From Alphaproteobacteria bacterium (lineage in GTDB: Bacteria > Pseudomonadota > Alphaproteobacteria > Reyranellales > Reyranellaceae), in contig JAFKFK010000048.1 in the NCBI GenBank assembly GCA_017307275.1, positions 1-35,881 of the forward strand: a stretch of 35,881 bases of DNA, given 5' to 3'. Below the pieces are notes generated by a model. It saw only the letters and a list, made by a program, of their open reading frames with translations. It was not told the DNA's origin and made no database searches. The translations under genes and the position numbers were made by a program. Of the stretch, positions 8,545-16,155 are shown in pieces. Position 1 is the first letter of the stretch; every line of letters starts with the position of its first letter.

Positions 8545-8874
8545 CTAAGAGCGACGACAAAGATAACCTGCCAGGAAGCCGATCCCGATGATCGCTGCCA
8601 CGGTCGTCAGCGGACGGGTCTCGGTCTGCTCGATCAGGGTATCGGTCGCCTTGTTCTTCAGGTTGATCGTGTCCTGGGCGACGGCCTTGGCCGTGTCGCC
8701 ATATTTGGCGATCAGCGCGCGCGCCGACTTGAGCGTTTCCTCTATTGCTTCCTCGCCGCGGGCCGCGATCGATTGGCCGGCACCGTTCATCGAGTCCGTC
8801 AGCTCTTCGAGCTGCGACTTCAGAAGGGCGATTTCCTTGGCGAGGTCCTTGCCGTTGTGGCTGGCTGTACGCAT
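8545..8874 (-). CDS. DUF883/ElaB-YqjD-like membrane-anchored protein
   Basis: 109 residues. The N-terminal two thirds is a charged amphipathic helix (K-D-L-A-K-E-I-A-L-L-K-S-Q-L-E-E-L), followed by R-P-L-T-T-V-A-A-I-I-G-I-G-F-L-A-G-Y-L and a basic C-R-R-S tail. This is the ElaB/YqjD plan of a helical domain with a C-terminal inner-membrane anchor. E. coli relatives bind ribosomes in stationary phase, but whether this one does is unknown. It lies 86 bases downstream of the glutaredoxin-DinB gene and just before the holin-like gene. Confidence 0.85.
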   Translation of the reverse strand: MRTASHNGKDLAKEIALLKSQLEELTDSMNGAGQSIAARGEEAIEETLKSARALIAKYGDTAKAVAQDTINLKNKATDTLIEQTETRPLTTVAAIIGIGFLAGYLCRRS

Positions 8875-8960
8875 GTCAGGTCCTCCGAGGCTGCAGGTTG
8901 GGCATTCTCGGTGACAAAACGCTTTACAGGGGCGGAGGTTGCAGTCGCGGGGGTGACCGG

Positions 8961-9713
8961 TCAGCCGTCCCAGACGTTCGCCGGCATCGGCAGGCGCGCG
9001 AAATCTGTGTCGACCAGCGGGCGCTGGAAGCTCACGCCTTCGCGCTCAAGCAGCATCATCCATTGCCGAACATGCTGGCCCGAGTGCCAAGTCGTGCGTT
9101 CGAGCAATTCATGCAGGCTTTGCGCGCCATAGTAGGTGGCGAGCGAACGGGCCGGATTGGTATCGCCGTCCGAGCGCCAGGCACGGAAGCGATCCCGTAT
9201 GACCGTACCGTAGTCGACGAGCGCCTCGTTGCTGGCGTCGGGCGCCGGTTCTTCCCGGAACATCGCCTGCACCAGCGTGATGCCCTGCTCGGCATCGAGG
9301 AAGGCGTCGACGACCTTGAAGAGATGGAAGGCCAGCGCGCGGTAACTGCGCGGCCGGCCAGGCACATGGACATGCAGACGCTCCGCCGGCATCAGCGGCA
9401 ACAGTGCGAGGGCCGAACTCATGAACTTGTCGAGGCGCCGACAGAGTTCGTCCGCCGAAAGGGGAGGGCCTGCCTTTTCGGTAAGGCCAAGGAAGGCCAC
9501 GATCTGCGGCAGGCTTTGGCCGAACACGAACTCCTTGCCGCGCGACAGCACCGGCACGGACCTCACGCCAAGCGCCTGCAGTTCAGCCAGGCCGGCTGGA
9601 TCCTCGAGTACGTTTACTGAAACGAAGTCGATCCCACGGACCGATAGAAACTCCTTGAGTCTCAGACAGCTCGTTCAACCGGGCTGCCAGAAGACTTTCA
9701 GCGGTTCCGTCAT
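8961..9713 (-). CDS. Glutaredoxin-DinB fusion with in-frame TGA at the CxxC position (candidate selenoprotein)
   Basis: Reading from the ATG at 9713 gives 250 residues if TGA codon 13 (9677-9675) is translated. The start is set by GGAGG seven bases upstream. Residues 1-16 read M-T-E-P-L-K-V-F-W-Q-P-G-(TGA)-T-S-C, so the TGA replaces the first Cys of a glutaredoxin C-x-x-C. The frame then continues intact: L-R-L-K-E-F-L, the thioredoxin-fold cis-Pro motif R-S-V-P-V (Pro54), G-K-E-F-V-F-G-Q-S, and from about residue 90 a DinB-like helical bundle with probable metal ligands His130, His210 and His214 (W-H-S-G-Q-H). Without readthrough only a 12-residue peptide is made. The next in-frame start, a GTG at 9566, would omit the redox site and I see no clear ribosome site before it. 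Selenocysteine (U-T-S-C) fits best; a nonsense mutation or sequencing error of TGC/TGT is the alternative. It lies 15 bases after the VOC gene, in the same operon. Confidence 0.72.
9624..9654 (-). promoter_or_regulatory. Candidate bacterial SECIS stem-loop downstream of the TGA
   Basis: In the mRNA sense, nt 31-37 after the TGA (TCGGTCC) pair with nt 41-47 (GGATCGA) over seven pairs, one of them G-U, around a GTG triloop at nt 38-40. A four-pair lower stem (nt 21-24 with 48-51) is possible below a 6-nt 5' bulge. Bacterial SECIS elements, as I recall the consensus, have a G in the first two loop positions and 16-37 nt between UGA and loop; this one has 37 nt, the outer edge. A second hairpin at 9647-9663 (seven pairs, loop AAG) is closer but lacks the early loop G. 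Short stems are common by chance in GC-rich DNA. Confidence 0.4.
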
Positions 9714-9720
9714 GGCTTGT

Positions 9721-9725
9721 CCTCC
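9721..9725 (-). promoter_or_regulatory. Ribosome binding site GGAGG fixing the start of the glutaredoxin-DinB frame
   Basis: GGAGG lies seven bases upstream of the ATG at 9713, in the gap after the VOC stop. It supports initiation upstream of the in-frame TGA rather than at the later GTG (9566), and so argues that the TGA falls inside a translated frame. Confidence 0.75.
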
Positions 9726-9728
9726 GGT

Positions 9729-10112
9729 TCAGGGCTTCTTGTGGCAGACCACGCAGATCTTGTTGCCGTCGAGATCGCGCACATAGGCGCCATAGTAATC
9801 GGGATGATAGTGCGGCCGGAGGCCCGGCGCGCCTTCGTCCTTCGCGCCGGCGCTCATGGCTGCCTTGTGCGCAGCGTCTACGCTGCCACGATTATCGGCC
9901 TCCAGACCGATGGTGACCCCATTGCCGACCGTGGCTGCTTTCTCGTCGAGCGGGTTCAACACCCAGAGCTGCGGCCGGCCATCGGGAGGGCCATATCCGA
10001 CCGCTGTCGGGAAATCGAGATGACGGACCAGGCCGAGCGGCTTCAGCAGCTCGTCATAGAAGAGCTTCGCCTTGGCGAGATCGTTGCTGCCGATCGTGAC
10101 GTGGCTGAACAT
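9729..10112 (-). CDS. VOC (glyoxalase/bleomycin-resistance fold) family protein
   Basis: 127 residues. Seen: M-F-S-H-V-T-I-G-S-N-D-L-A-K-A-K-x-F-Y at the start (metal-ligand His4) and Y-G-A-Y-V-R-D-L-D-G-N-K-I near the end. The last metal ligand, often Glu in I-E-x-V, is here I-C-V-V; a Cys at this position also occurs in a VOC subgroup, so it need not mean loss of function. The fold covers lyases, dioxygenases and thiol transferases; the reaction cannot be named. It directly precedes the glutaredoxin-DinB gene (15 bases), which suggests a shared thiol-linked detoxification role, as inference. Confidence 0.88.
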   Translation of the reverse strand: MFSHVTIGSNDLAKAKLFYDELLKPLGLVRHLDFPTAVGYGPPDGRPQLWVLNPLDEKAATVGNGVTIGLEADNRGSVDAAHKAAMSAGAKDEGAPGLRPHYHPDYYGAYVRDLDGNKICVVCHKKP

Positions 10113-10142
10113 CCTTAGTCTCCCCTCCTGGCATTCACGCGC

Positions 10143-11129
10143 TTACAGCGTCGGCCTCATGCCGAGACCCTGCAAGGTCGCCTGCCATTTCTTCATGTGG
10201 GTGGCGAGGCGCTCCTCGCAGGCGGCCGGGGTGGAAGTCTCCACCTCGAGGCCGAGCTGGGCAAGCTGCTCGCGGACTTCCTTGTCCTTCAGCACGGCGA
10301 CGAGGGCCTGATTCCAGAGATCGACCAAGGCTGGCGGCGTGCTGGCGGCGGCAAAGAAGCCGTACCATTCCTCCATCGTCAGGCCTGGATAACCTGTCTC
10401 CGCCGCCGTCGGCAGGTCGGGCGCCACGGAAACCCGCTTGGAGCCGGACGTCGCAAGGATGCGTATGCGGTTGCCACGATGTGCGACGAGAAAGGATGTG
10501 AGCCCCGCGACACCTGCCGGCACCTTGCCGGCCTCCATGTCGGCGACGAGCGGTGCGGTTCCACGAAAGGCCTGGCCTTCCATGGGCACACCGAACTCGC
10601 GGCCAAGCAGGCGCGTATAAAACTGCAGCATGGCGTCGCTTGCCGTGGCGCCGATCTTGTTACGTCCTGGTTCGCCGGCTTTCAACCACTCGACGTACTC
10701 CGCCACGGTCGAAACCTTGACCTTGGGCGAGACGGCGAAGGCGTCGATGTAGGTGCCGGCGGTCGTGACTGGCGCCAGGTCGGTTGCCGGATCGAAAGGA
10801 TAAGACGGCGTGAAGAGCTTCGCGACCAGCGACGGGCTCGGCATGAACGCGACCATGCTGCCGTCGGTGCCGCCGAACTTCAGCGCCTCGCCGGCAGCGG
10901 CCCCCGTGCCGCCCGGACGATTCTCGACGGTAACCCTGCGTCCGACGCGGCGTTCGAGGGCAGTGGCAATCAGCCGGGCCATGACATCGGACCCGCCTCC
11001 CGCTGCGAAGCCGACGACGATGCGCAGCGCCCGATCGGGCAGGCTCGTCTGTGCGTTTGCGAGAACTGGAGCGGCAAGTGCAGCCCCGAGTATCGACCGG
11101 CGGAGAAGAGGCTTCGTCGATGTCACCAC
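10143..11129 (-). CDS. TctC/Bug-family solute-binding protein
   Basis: About 328 residues from a GTG at 11129. Alternative starts are a GTG at 11126 and a TTG at 11165; none has an ideally spaced ribosome site. Signal peptide: L-L-R-R-S-I-L-G-A-A-L-A-A-P-V-L-A-N-A. Then S-L-P-D-R-A-L-R-I-V-V-G-F-A-A-G-G-G-S-D and V-E-N-R-P-G-G-T-G, the Bug carboxylate-binding signatures. No membrane components are nearby. It lies between the flavin monooxygenase and VOC genes in the long minus-strand run, so its ligand may be the substrate of that oxidative pathway, which is inference. Confidence 0.88.
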   Translation of the reverse strand: MVTSTKPLLRRSILGAALAAPVLANAQTSLPDRALRIVVGFAAGGGSDVMARLIATALERRVGRRVTVENRPGGTGAAAGEALKFGGTDGSMVAFMPSPSLVAKLFTPSYPFDPATDLAPVTTAGTYIDAFAVSPKVKVSTVAEYVEWLKAGEPGRNKIGATASDAMLQFYTRLLGREFGVPMEGQAFRGTAPLVADMEAGKVPAGVAGLTSFLVAHRGNRIRILATSGSKRVSVAPDLPTAAETGYPGLTMEEWYGFFAAASTPPALVDLWNQALVAVLKDKEVREQLAQLGLEVETSTPAACEERLATHMKKWQATLQGLGMRPTL

Positions 11130-11177
11130 TCCAAGAGGATGCCGCAGGTCACATGTCCGCGGCAAGACATTGACGCT

Positions 11178-12497
11178 TCAACGATGTGTATTCGGACGCG
11201 GCAAACCGAAATGATCGCGTAGCGTCCTACCTTCATAGGCGCTGCGGAAAAGTCCGCGCTTCTGAAGAAGTGGCACAACCTCTGTCACGAAGACGTCAAG
11301 CATCGATGGCAGCAGCGGCGGCATCAGGTTGAAGCCATCGGCGGCGCCATCGTTGAACCAATCCTCGATCAAGTCGGCGATCTGCTCCGGCGTGCCTGCC
11401 GTGGTGAAGTGGCCGCGCGCGCCGGCCAGGTAAGCGAGAAGCTGGCGCAGTGTGTACTTCTCCCGACGGACCAGACCCACGATCACTTCGGTCCGGCTGC
11501 GGGCCGCCTGCACAGTGCCGGGATCGGGAAAGTCTTCGGCCGTCAGCGGGCGGTCGAGCGGCAGGTGAGAGAAGTCGTGACCGCCGAAGCGGCCGCTCAA
11601 CCGTTTGCGTCCCACCTCCGGGTCGGTGAGCTCGTTCAGATCGCGCGCCAGGCGCTGCGCTTCGGTCTCGGTCGAGGCGATGACCGGGCTGAGGCCGGGC
11701 AGGATCAACACGTGCTCGGGTTTGCGTCCCTCGGCAGCCGCCAGCGCTTTCAAGTCGGCGTAGAATTCCTGCGCCGTCTTCTTCTCCATCTGCGCGGTGA
11801 AGACCGCCTCGGCATGGCGGGCAGCGAAGCGGCGTCCGGTATCGGACGAACCGGCTTGCACGAACACCGGACGGCCCTGCGGTCCGCGCGGCATGTTGAG
11901 CGGACCGGCAACGCGATAATATTTGCCCTCATGGTTGATCGGCCGGATGCGATCGGCGCGGGCATAGTGACCGCTCGCCCGATCGTCGAGCACGGCGTCG
12001 TCCGCCCAGCTGTCCCACAGGGCCTTCACGACCTGAACGAACTCCTCGCCGCGCTCGTAGCGCTCGTCGTGGCTGACGAGACTTTCGCCGCCATAGTTGC
12101 GTGCGGCGGCGGCCAGCCAGGAGGTCACGATGTTCCAGCCGACCCGGCCGCCGCTGATGTGGTCGAGGGAACCAAACTGACGGGCGAGGTTGAAGGGCTC
12201 GGAGTAAGTGGTGGAAGCCGTCGCGATCAGGCCGATGTGGCTGGTCGAGCCGGCGATGGCGCCGAGCGTCGTGATCGGCTCGAGCCAGGTGCTGGCGGCG
12301 TGCGCCACCGTGTCCATCAACGCCAAGGTGTCGGCGAGGAAAATCGAGTCGAACAGACCGGCTTCGGCACGCTGCGCGAGATCGCGAAAATACTCGACGT
12401 CTGTCAGCGGCAGAGCCGAGGAGTCGGGATGCCGCCACGAGGCTTCGTGATGACCGCGGCTCTGAATGAAAAGATTGAGGTGGAGCTGTCGCTTCAT
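11178..12497 (-). CDS. LLM-class flavin-dependent monooxygenase (NtaA/SnaA/DszA type)
   Basis: 439 residues from the ATG at 12497. The frame extends further upstream into the ABC gene, but M-K-R-Q-L-H-L-N-L-F is the natural luciferase-fold start. Seen: the family's S-R-G-H-H-E-A-S-W-R-H-P near the N-terminus, a substrate/FMN-site segment N-I-V-T-S-W, N-Y-G, and V-F-V-Q-A-G-S-S-D-T-G-R-x-F-A-A-R-H-A-E-A-V-F-T. These enzymes oxidise aminopolycarboxylates, thiophenes, sulfonates or similar compounds with FMNH2 supplied by a separate reductase, not seen here. It starts four bases after the ABC exporter stop, so it is co-transcribed. Confidence 0.92.
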   Translation of the reverse strand: MKRQLHLNLFIQSRGHHEASWRHPDSSALPLTDVEYFRDLAQRAEAGLFDSIFLADTLALMDTVAHAASTWLEPITTLGAIAGSTSHIGLIATASTTYSEPFNLARQFGSLDHISGGRVGWNIVTSWLAAAARNYGGESLVSHDERYERGEEFVQVVKALWDSWADDAVLDDRASGHYARADRIRPINHEGKYYRVAGPLNMPRGPQGRPVFVQAGSSDTGRRFAARHAEAVFTAQMEKKTAQEFYADLKALAAAEGRKPEHVLILPGLSPVIASTETEAQRLARDLNELTDPEVGRKRLSGRFGGHDFSHLPLDRPLTAEDFPDPGTVQAARSRTEVIVGLVRREKYTLRQLLAYLAGARGHFTTAGTPEQIADLIEDWFNDGAADGFNLMPPLLPSMLDVFVTEVVPLLQKRGLFRSAYEGRTLRDHFGLPRPNTHR

Positions 12498-12501
12498 TCT
12501 C

Positions 12502-15500
12502 TCACTGTGCCGCGGGCGCGTAGACGGCGGCAAGCTGACGCGACACCAATCGCGCGTAGAGTCCGCCACGCGCAAGAAGCGAGGCATGCGTTCCGCTTTC
12601 CGCTACGCGACCTTCGTCCAGCACCACGATCAGATCGGCATCGCGCACGGTCGAGAGGCGATGGGCGATCACGATGGTGGTGCGATCGGCCTTGAGCACG
12701 TCGAGTGCGCGCCGCACGGCCTGCTCGTTCACCGCATCGAGATGCGAGGTCGCTTCGTCGAGAATGAGGATCGGCGCATCCTTGAGGAAGGCACGAGCGA
12801 TGGCGACTCGCTGGCGCTGGCCACCGCTGAGACTGGTGCCGCGCTCGCCGACCGGCGAGTCGAGACCCTCGGGCAGAGCGGCGACGAGTTCGCTGAGCGA
12901 GGCATGTTCGATGGCGGCCTGCAGTTCGGCTTCCGTGGCGTCGGGCCGGGCGATCAGGATGTTGGCGCGCAGCGTGTCGTTGAACAGGTAGGTATCCTGC
13001 GCGACGAGGGCCACGAGACCGCGCAGGGCATCGAGCTTGTAGTCCTTGAGGTTGGCGCCATTCAGCAGGATGCGGCCGGAGTCGGGATCCCAGAAGCGCA
13101 TCAGGAGCTGCGCGGTCGTCGTCTTGCCGGCGCCCGACGTTCCGACCAGGGCAATGGTCTTGCCGGCAGGAATGTCGAAGCTGACATCGCTCAGCGCACG
13201 GCGCGTCTGGCCGGGATAGGTGAACGTCACCTTGTCGAGCGAAAGGGCGGCGGCCCCTCGCGTGACGGGCACGCCGGGGCCGTCGCGCACCGGGATCGGC
13301 TCGTTCGCCAGCGCATAGACGCGACGCGTCGCTCCCAGCGTGTCGGCGAGCTGGCGGCCGATCTGTGCGATCTCGGAGACCGGCAGGAAGGCTGCCATGG
13401 CAAGGATGGTCATTAGCGGCAACAAGCCCGGATCGAGCGCGCCCTGTGTCGACAGGACGGCGCCGACTACGACGACCGCCAGACCGCCGAGCCCGGTTAG
13501 CACTTCGAGGATCGCGTGCTGGAGCGCAAGTTCGCTGAAGAAGGGCAGACGCAGCGAGATGTGGCGCTGCGAAAGCTGGTCGAGCTTGTCGCCGCGCAGG
13601 TTCTCCTGCTGGAAGGCGACGATCTCGCCCAGCCCTTGCACCGAGTCGACGGCAAAGGCACCCAGTTCCCCCGCCGCTTCACGCGCCTCGCTGCCGAGCT
13701 TGTCGACACGCTTTCGCATCAGGAAAGGGCTGAGGCCCACCGCCAGCAGGAACGGCACCAGCGCGACGGCCAGCCAGCCGTTGGCCGTGGCGAGGGCAGC
13801 GACCACGACGGCCGGCACCAGGATCGCGACGAAGGCCGGCGCTACGGTGTGGGCGAAGAAGTACTCGACCAGCTCGATGTCGTGGGTGGCCAGCGCCATC
13901 AGGTCGCCGGTGCGGCGGCGTGTGAGATAGGCCGGCGCCAGCGCATCGAGCTTGCGGAAGGCGTCGATGCGCATCTCGGCCAGCAGGCGGAAGGCCATGT
14001 CGTGGGCCAGCCAGGATTCCAGCCAGTGCAGCAGGCCGGAGAGCGGTGCCAGGATCGCAAGAGCGATGGCGAGCCCGCCATAGGGCTCGTGGTTCTTGAG
14101 CGCCAGCACGATCAGCGCCGACAGCACGCCGATGCCGATGAAGGCCACGACCCTCAGCACGCCCAGGATGAAAGTGGCGGTGAGCTTGCCCTTCCACGGC
14201 ATGATCACCTTCATCAGCGCCGCGACCACCTGATACCAGGTGAGGCCCTCGGCCTTGATGATGCCTTCGGTCACCGGCTTCACCGCACCGCCCGGCGTGT
14301 TGGCGACGGTCTCGGCGCGGGCCGGGGCGTCGATCATGTCGGCGGCTGTGGTGACCTGCTGCTCACGTGCCTGCTCGGCCATCAACCGGGCATAGACGCC
14401 GCCCCGGTTCATCAGCGGCCCATGCTTGCCTTCCTCGGCGACATGGCCACGGTCGAGCACCAGGATGCGGTCGCAATCGATCACGCTCGACAGGCGGTGC
14501 GCCAGAATGATCGTCGTGCGGCCTTGCATCAGGCGGTCCAACGCTTCCTGGATCACGGCTTCGTTCTCCGCGTCGACGGCGGAGAGGGCTTCGTCAAGCA
14601 CCAGGATCGGCGTGTCGCGCAAGAGGGCGCGGGCGATCGCCAGACGCTGGCGCTGGCCGCCCGAGAGCTTGATGCCTTTCTCGCCGATCACGGTCTGGTA
14701 GCCCTGCGGCAGGCTCAGGATGAACTCGTGGATGTTGGCGGCGCGTGCCGCGTCCTCCATTTCCTCCTGCGATGCGCCCGGCTTTCCGAGCCGGATGTTC
14801 TCCTCGACCGTGCCGTGGAACAGGAACGTGTCCTGGTTCACGACCGAGATCAGGGAACGGATCTGTGCGAAGGAAAGCGAGCGCAGATCGTGGCCGCCCA
14901 GCAGGATGCGGCCCTGGTCGGGATCGTAGAAGCGCAGCAGGAGGCGCACGATCGACGACTTGCCGCCGCCCGAGGAACCGACCAGACCCAGGCGCTCGCC
15001 GGCCGCCGCGGTGAAGGTGAGATTGTCGTGCACCGTGCGGCGCGTGCCGGGATAGGCGAAGCGCACATTCTCGAAAGTGATGGTGGGTGCCAGCACGGTG
15101 CTGAGCGTCGCGGGCGGCGCATCGGCCACGGAGGCCTTGTCGTCGAGAATGCGATAGATGCCCTGCGCTGCCGAGAGACCGACCATGCCCTGGTGCAGCA
15201 CCGAGCGCAGCTCGCGCATCGGCCGGAAGATCTCGATGCCCAGCATCAGGATGACCAGCAGGGCAGTGAGCGACATGGCGCCGGCTTCCACGCGCGAGGC
15301 ACCATAGATCAGCGCTGCGGCCGCACCGCCCGCGATCGACGTATCGGTGATGCCGCGCGCCAGCGAGTTGGTGCCCAGCACCCACATGGTGCGGCGGAAG
15401 AGATCGCGTGCCTCGACTTCGAGCTTGTCGGCGCGCGCCTTGCCCTGGCCGAAAGCCTTGAGCGTCGCGAGGCCCTGGATGGAGTCGAGGAATTCGGCGG

Positions 15501-16083
15501 CGAAGGACTTGTACGCCGTCATGCGCGCGATCGAGGCGCGCACGTCCCATTTGTGCCAGAGCGCGGGCGCGAACAGCGCCAGCAATGCGAAGCCCAGCAT
15601 TACCGTCGCGACCGGCAGGTCGATGAAGGCGACGACGACGAAGATCAGCAAGGGCGAAAGCAGCGCGATCATGAACTGCGGCAGGAACTGGCCGAAATAG
15701 GTTTCGAGCTGTTCGACGCCGTCGATCATGGAAAGGGTGAGGCCGCCGGAACGCTGGCGGCCGACCGTACCGGGTCCGAGCGACGCGACCTTGTCGTAGA
15801 GCGTCCGGCGCAGCGTCTTCTGCACGCGCGCTGCCGTCTCGTGCGCCATCACGGCGCGCCAATGCTCGGCCGCGCCGCGCAGCACCATGACGATGGCGAT
15901 CAGCACCACCGGCAACACCAGTTCCTGCAGAGGTTTGCCCGCGAAGACCTGGCCGATCAGCCAGCCCAGCAGGGCGAGGCGGGCGATGCCGAGCCCGACG
16001 CCCAGCAGCCCGACGGCGACGGTGGCGGCGATACGGGCGCGGACGCCCCGGGTGAACACGAGCAGGCGTGGTTCGATGTGCAT
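12502..16083 (-). CDS. Fused full-length ABC exporter (TMD-NBD-TMD-NBD)
   Basis: 1193 residues from the ATG at 16083 (a TTG two codons upstream is less likely). Two complete half-transporters in one chain. NBD1 has Walker A G-S-S-G-G-G-K-S-S near residue 370, signature L-S-G-G-Q-R-Q-R, Walker B I-L-V-L-D-E-A-L-S and H-loop A-H-R-L-S-S. NBD2 has G-T-S-G-A-G-K-T-T near 980, L-S-G-G-Q-R-Q-R, I-L-I-L-D-E-A-T-S and A-H-R-L-S-T. Both sites keep the catalytic Glu and His, so both should hydrolyse ATP. The organisation resembles a fused CydD/CydC or MsbA-like pair. A role in thiol export would fit the redox gene at the operon's other end but is speculation. First gene of the run to 8961; divergent from a LysR regulator. 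Confidence 0.93.
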   Translation of the reverse strand: MHIEPRLLVFTRGVRARIAATVAVGLLGVGLGIARLALLGWLIGQVFAGKPLQELVLPVVLIAIVMVLRGAAEHWRAVMAHETAARVQKTLRRTLYDKVASLGPGTVGRQRSGGLTLSMIDGVEQLETYFGQFLPQFMIALLSPLLIFVVVAFIDLPVATVMLGFALLALFAPALWHKWDVRASIARMTAYKSFAAEFLDSIQGLATLKAFGQGKARADKLEVEARDLFRRTMWVLGTNSLARGITDTSIAGGAAAALIYGASRVEAGAMSLTALLVILMLGIEIFRPMRELRSVLHQGMVGLSAAQGIYRILDDKASVADAPPATLSTVLAPTITFENVRFAYPGTRRTVHDNLTFTAAAGERLGLVGSSGGGKSSIVRLLLRFYDPDQGRILLGGHDLRSLSFAQIRSLISVVNQDTFLFHGTVEENIRLGKPGASQEEMEDAARAANIHEFILSLPQGYQTVIGEKGIKLSGGQRQRLAIARALLRDTPILVLDEALSAVDAENEAVIQEALDRLMQGRTTIILAHRLSSVIDCDRILVLDRGHVAEEGKHGPLMNRGGVYARLMAEQAREQQVTTAADMIDAPARAETVANTPGGAVKPVTEGIIKAEGLTWYQVVAALMKVIMPWKGKLTATFILGVLRVVAFIGIGVLSALIVLALKNHEPYGGLAIALAILAPLSGLLHWLESWLAHDMAFRLLAEMRIDAFRKLDALAPAYLTRRRTGDLMALATHDIELVEYFFAHTVAPAFVAILVPAVVVAALATANGWLAVALVPFLLAVGLSPFLMRKRVDKLGSEAREAAGELGAFAVDSVQGLGEIVAFQQENLRGDKLDQLSQRHISLRLPFFSELALQHAILEVLTGLGGLAVVVVGAVLSTQGALDPGLLPLMTILAMAAFLPVSEIAQIGRQLADTLGATRRVYALANEPIPVRDGPGVPVTRGAAALSLDKVTFTYPGQTRRALSDVSFDIPAGKTIALVGTSGAGKTTTAQLLMRFWDPDSGRILLNGANLKDYKLDALRGLVALVAQDTYLFNDTLRANILIARPDATEAELQAAIEHASLSELVAALPEGLDSPVGERGTSLSGGQRQRVAIARAFLKDAPILILDEATSHLDAVNEQAVRRALDVLKADRTTIVIAHRLSTVRDADLIVVLDEGRVAESGTHASLLARGGLYARLVSRQLAAVYAPAAQ

Positions 16084-16139
16084 GGGCAAATGCTAGGGCG
16101 AACATCCTTATTCGTCAGTCCACAAATTGGAAAAGTCCC

Positions 16140-16155
16140 TGTACAATTCTGTACA
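16140..16155. promoter_or_regulatory. Dyad TGTACA-N4-TGTACA at the LysR start codon
   Basis: Two TGTACA hexamers, themselves palindromic, lie ten bases apart centre to centre, and the second overlaps the first base of the LysR ATG. One helical turn of spacing suits a dimeric regulator. The site lies in the 71-base divergent gap between the ABC exporter and LysR genes, so it may be the autoregulatory operator. It lacks the T-N11-A form typical of LysR sites. Confidence 0.45.

Noticed and set aside
8961..9566. Start of the DinB gene at the GTG at 9566, giving a 201-residue protein
   Set aside because: It would begin inside the thioredoxin fold, just before the cis-Pro, without a clear ribosome site, while an ATG with GGAGG lies upstream in frame.
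9647..9663. Nearer hairpin after the TGA (loop AAG) as the main SECIS
   Set aside because: The loop lacks G in its first two positions; kept only as a possible contributor to structure.
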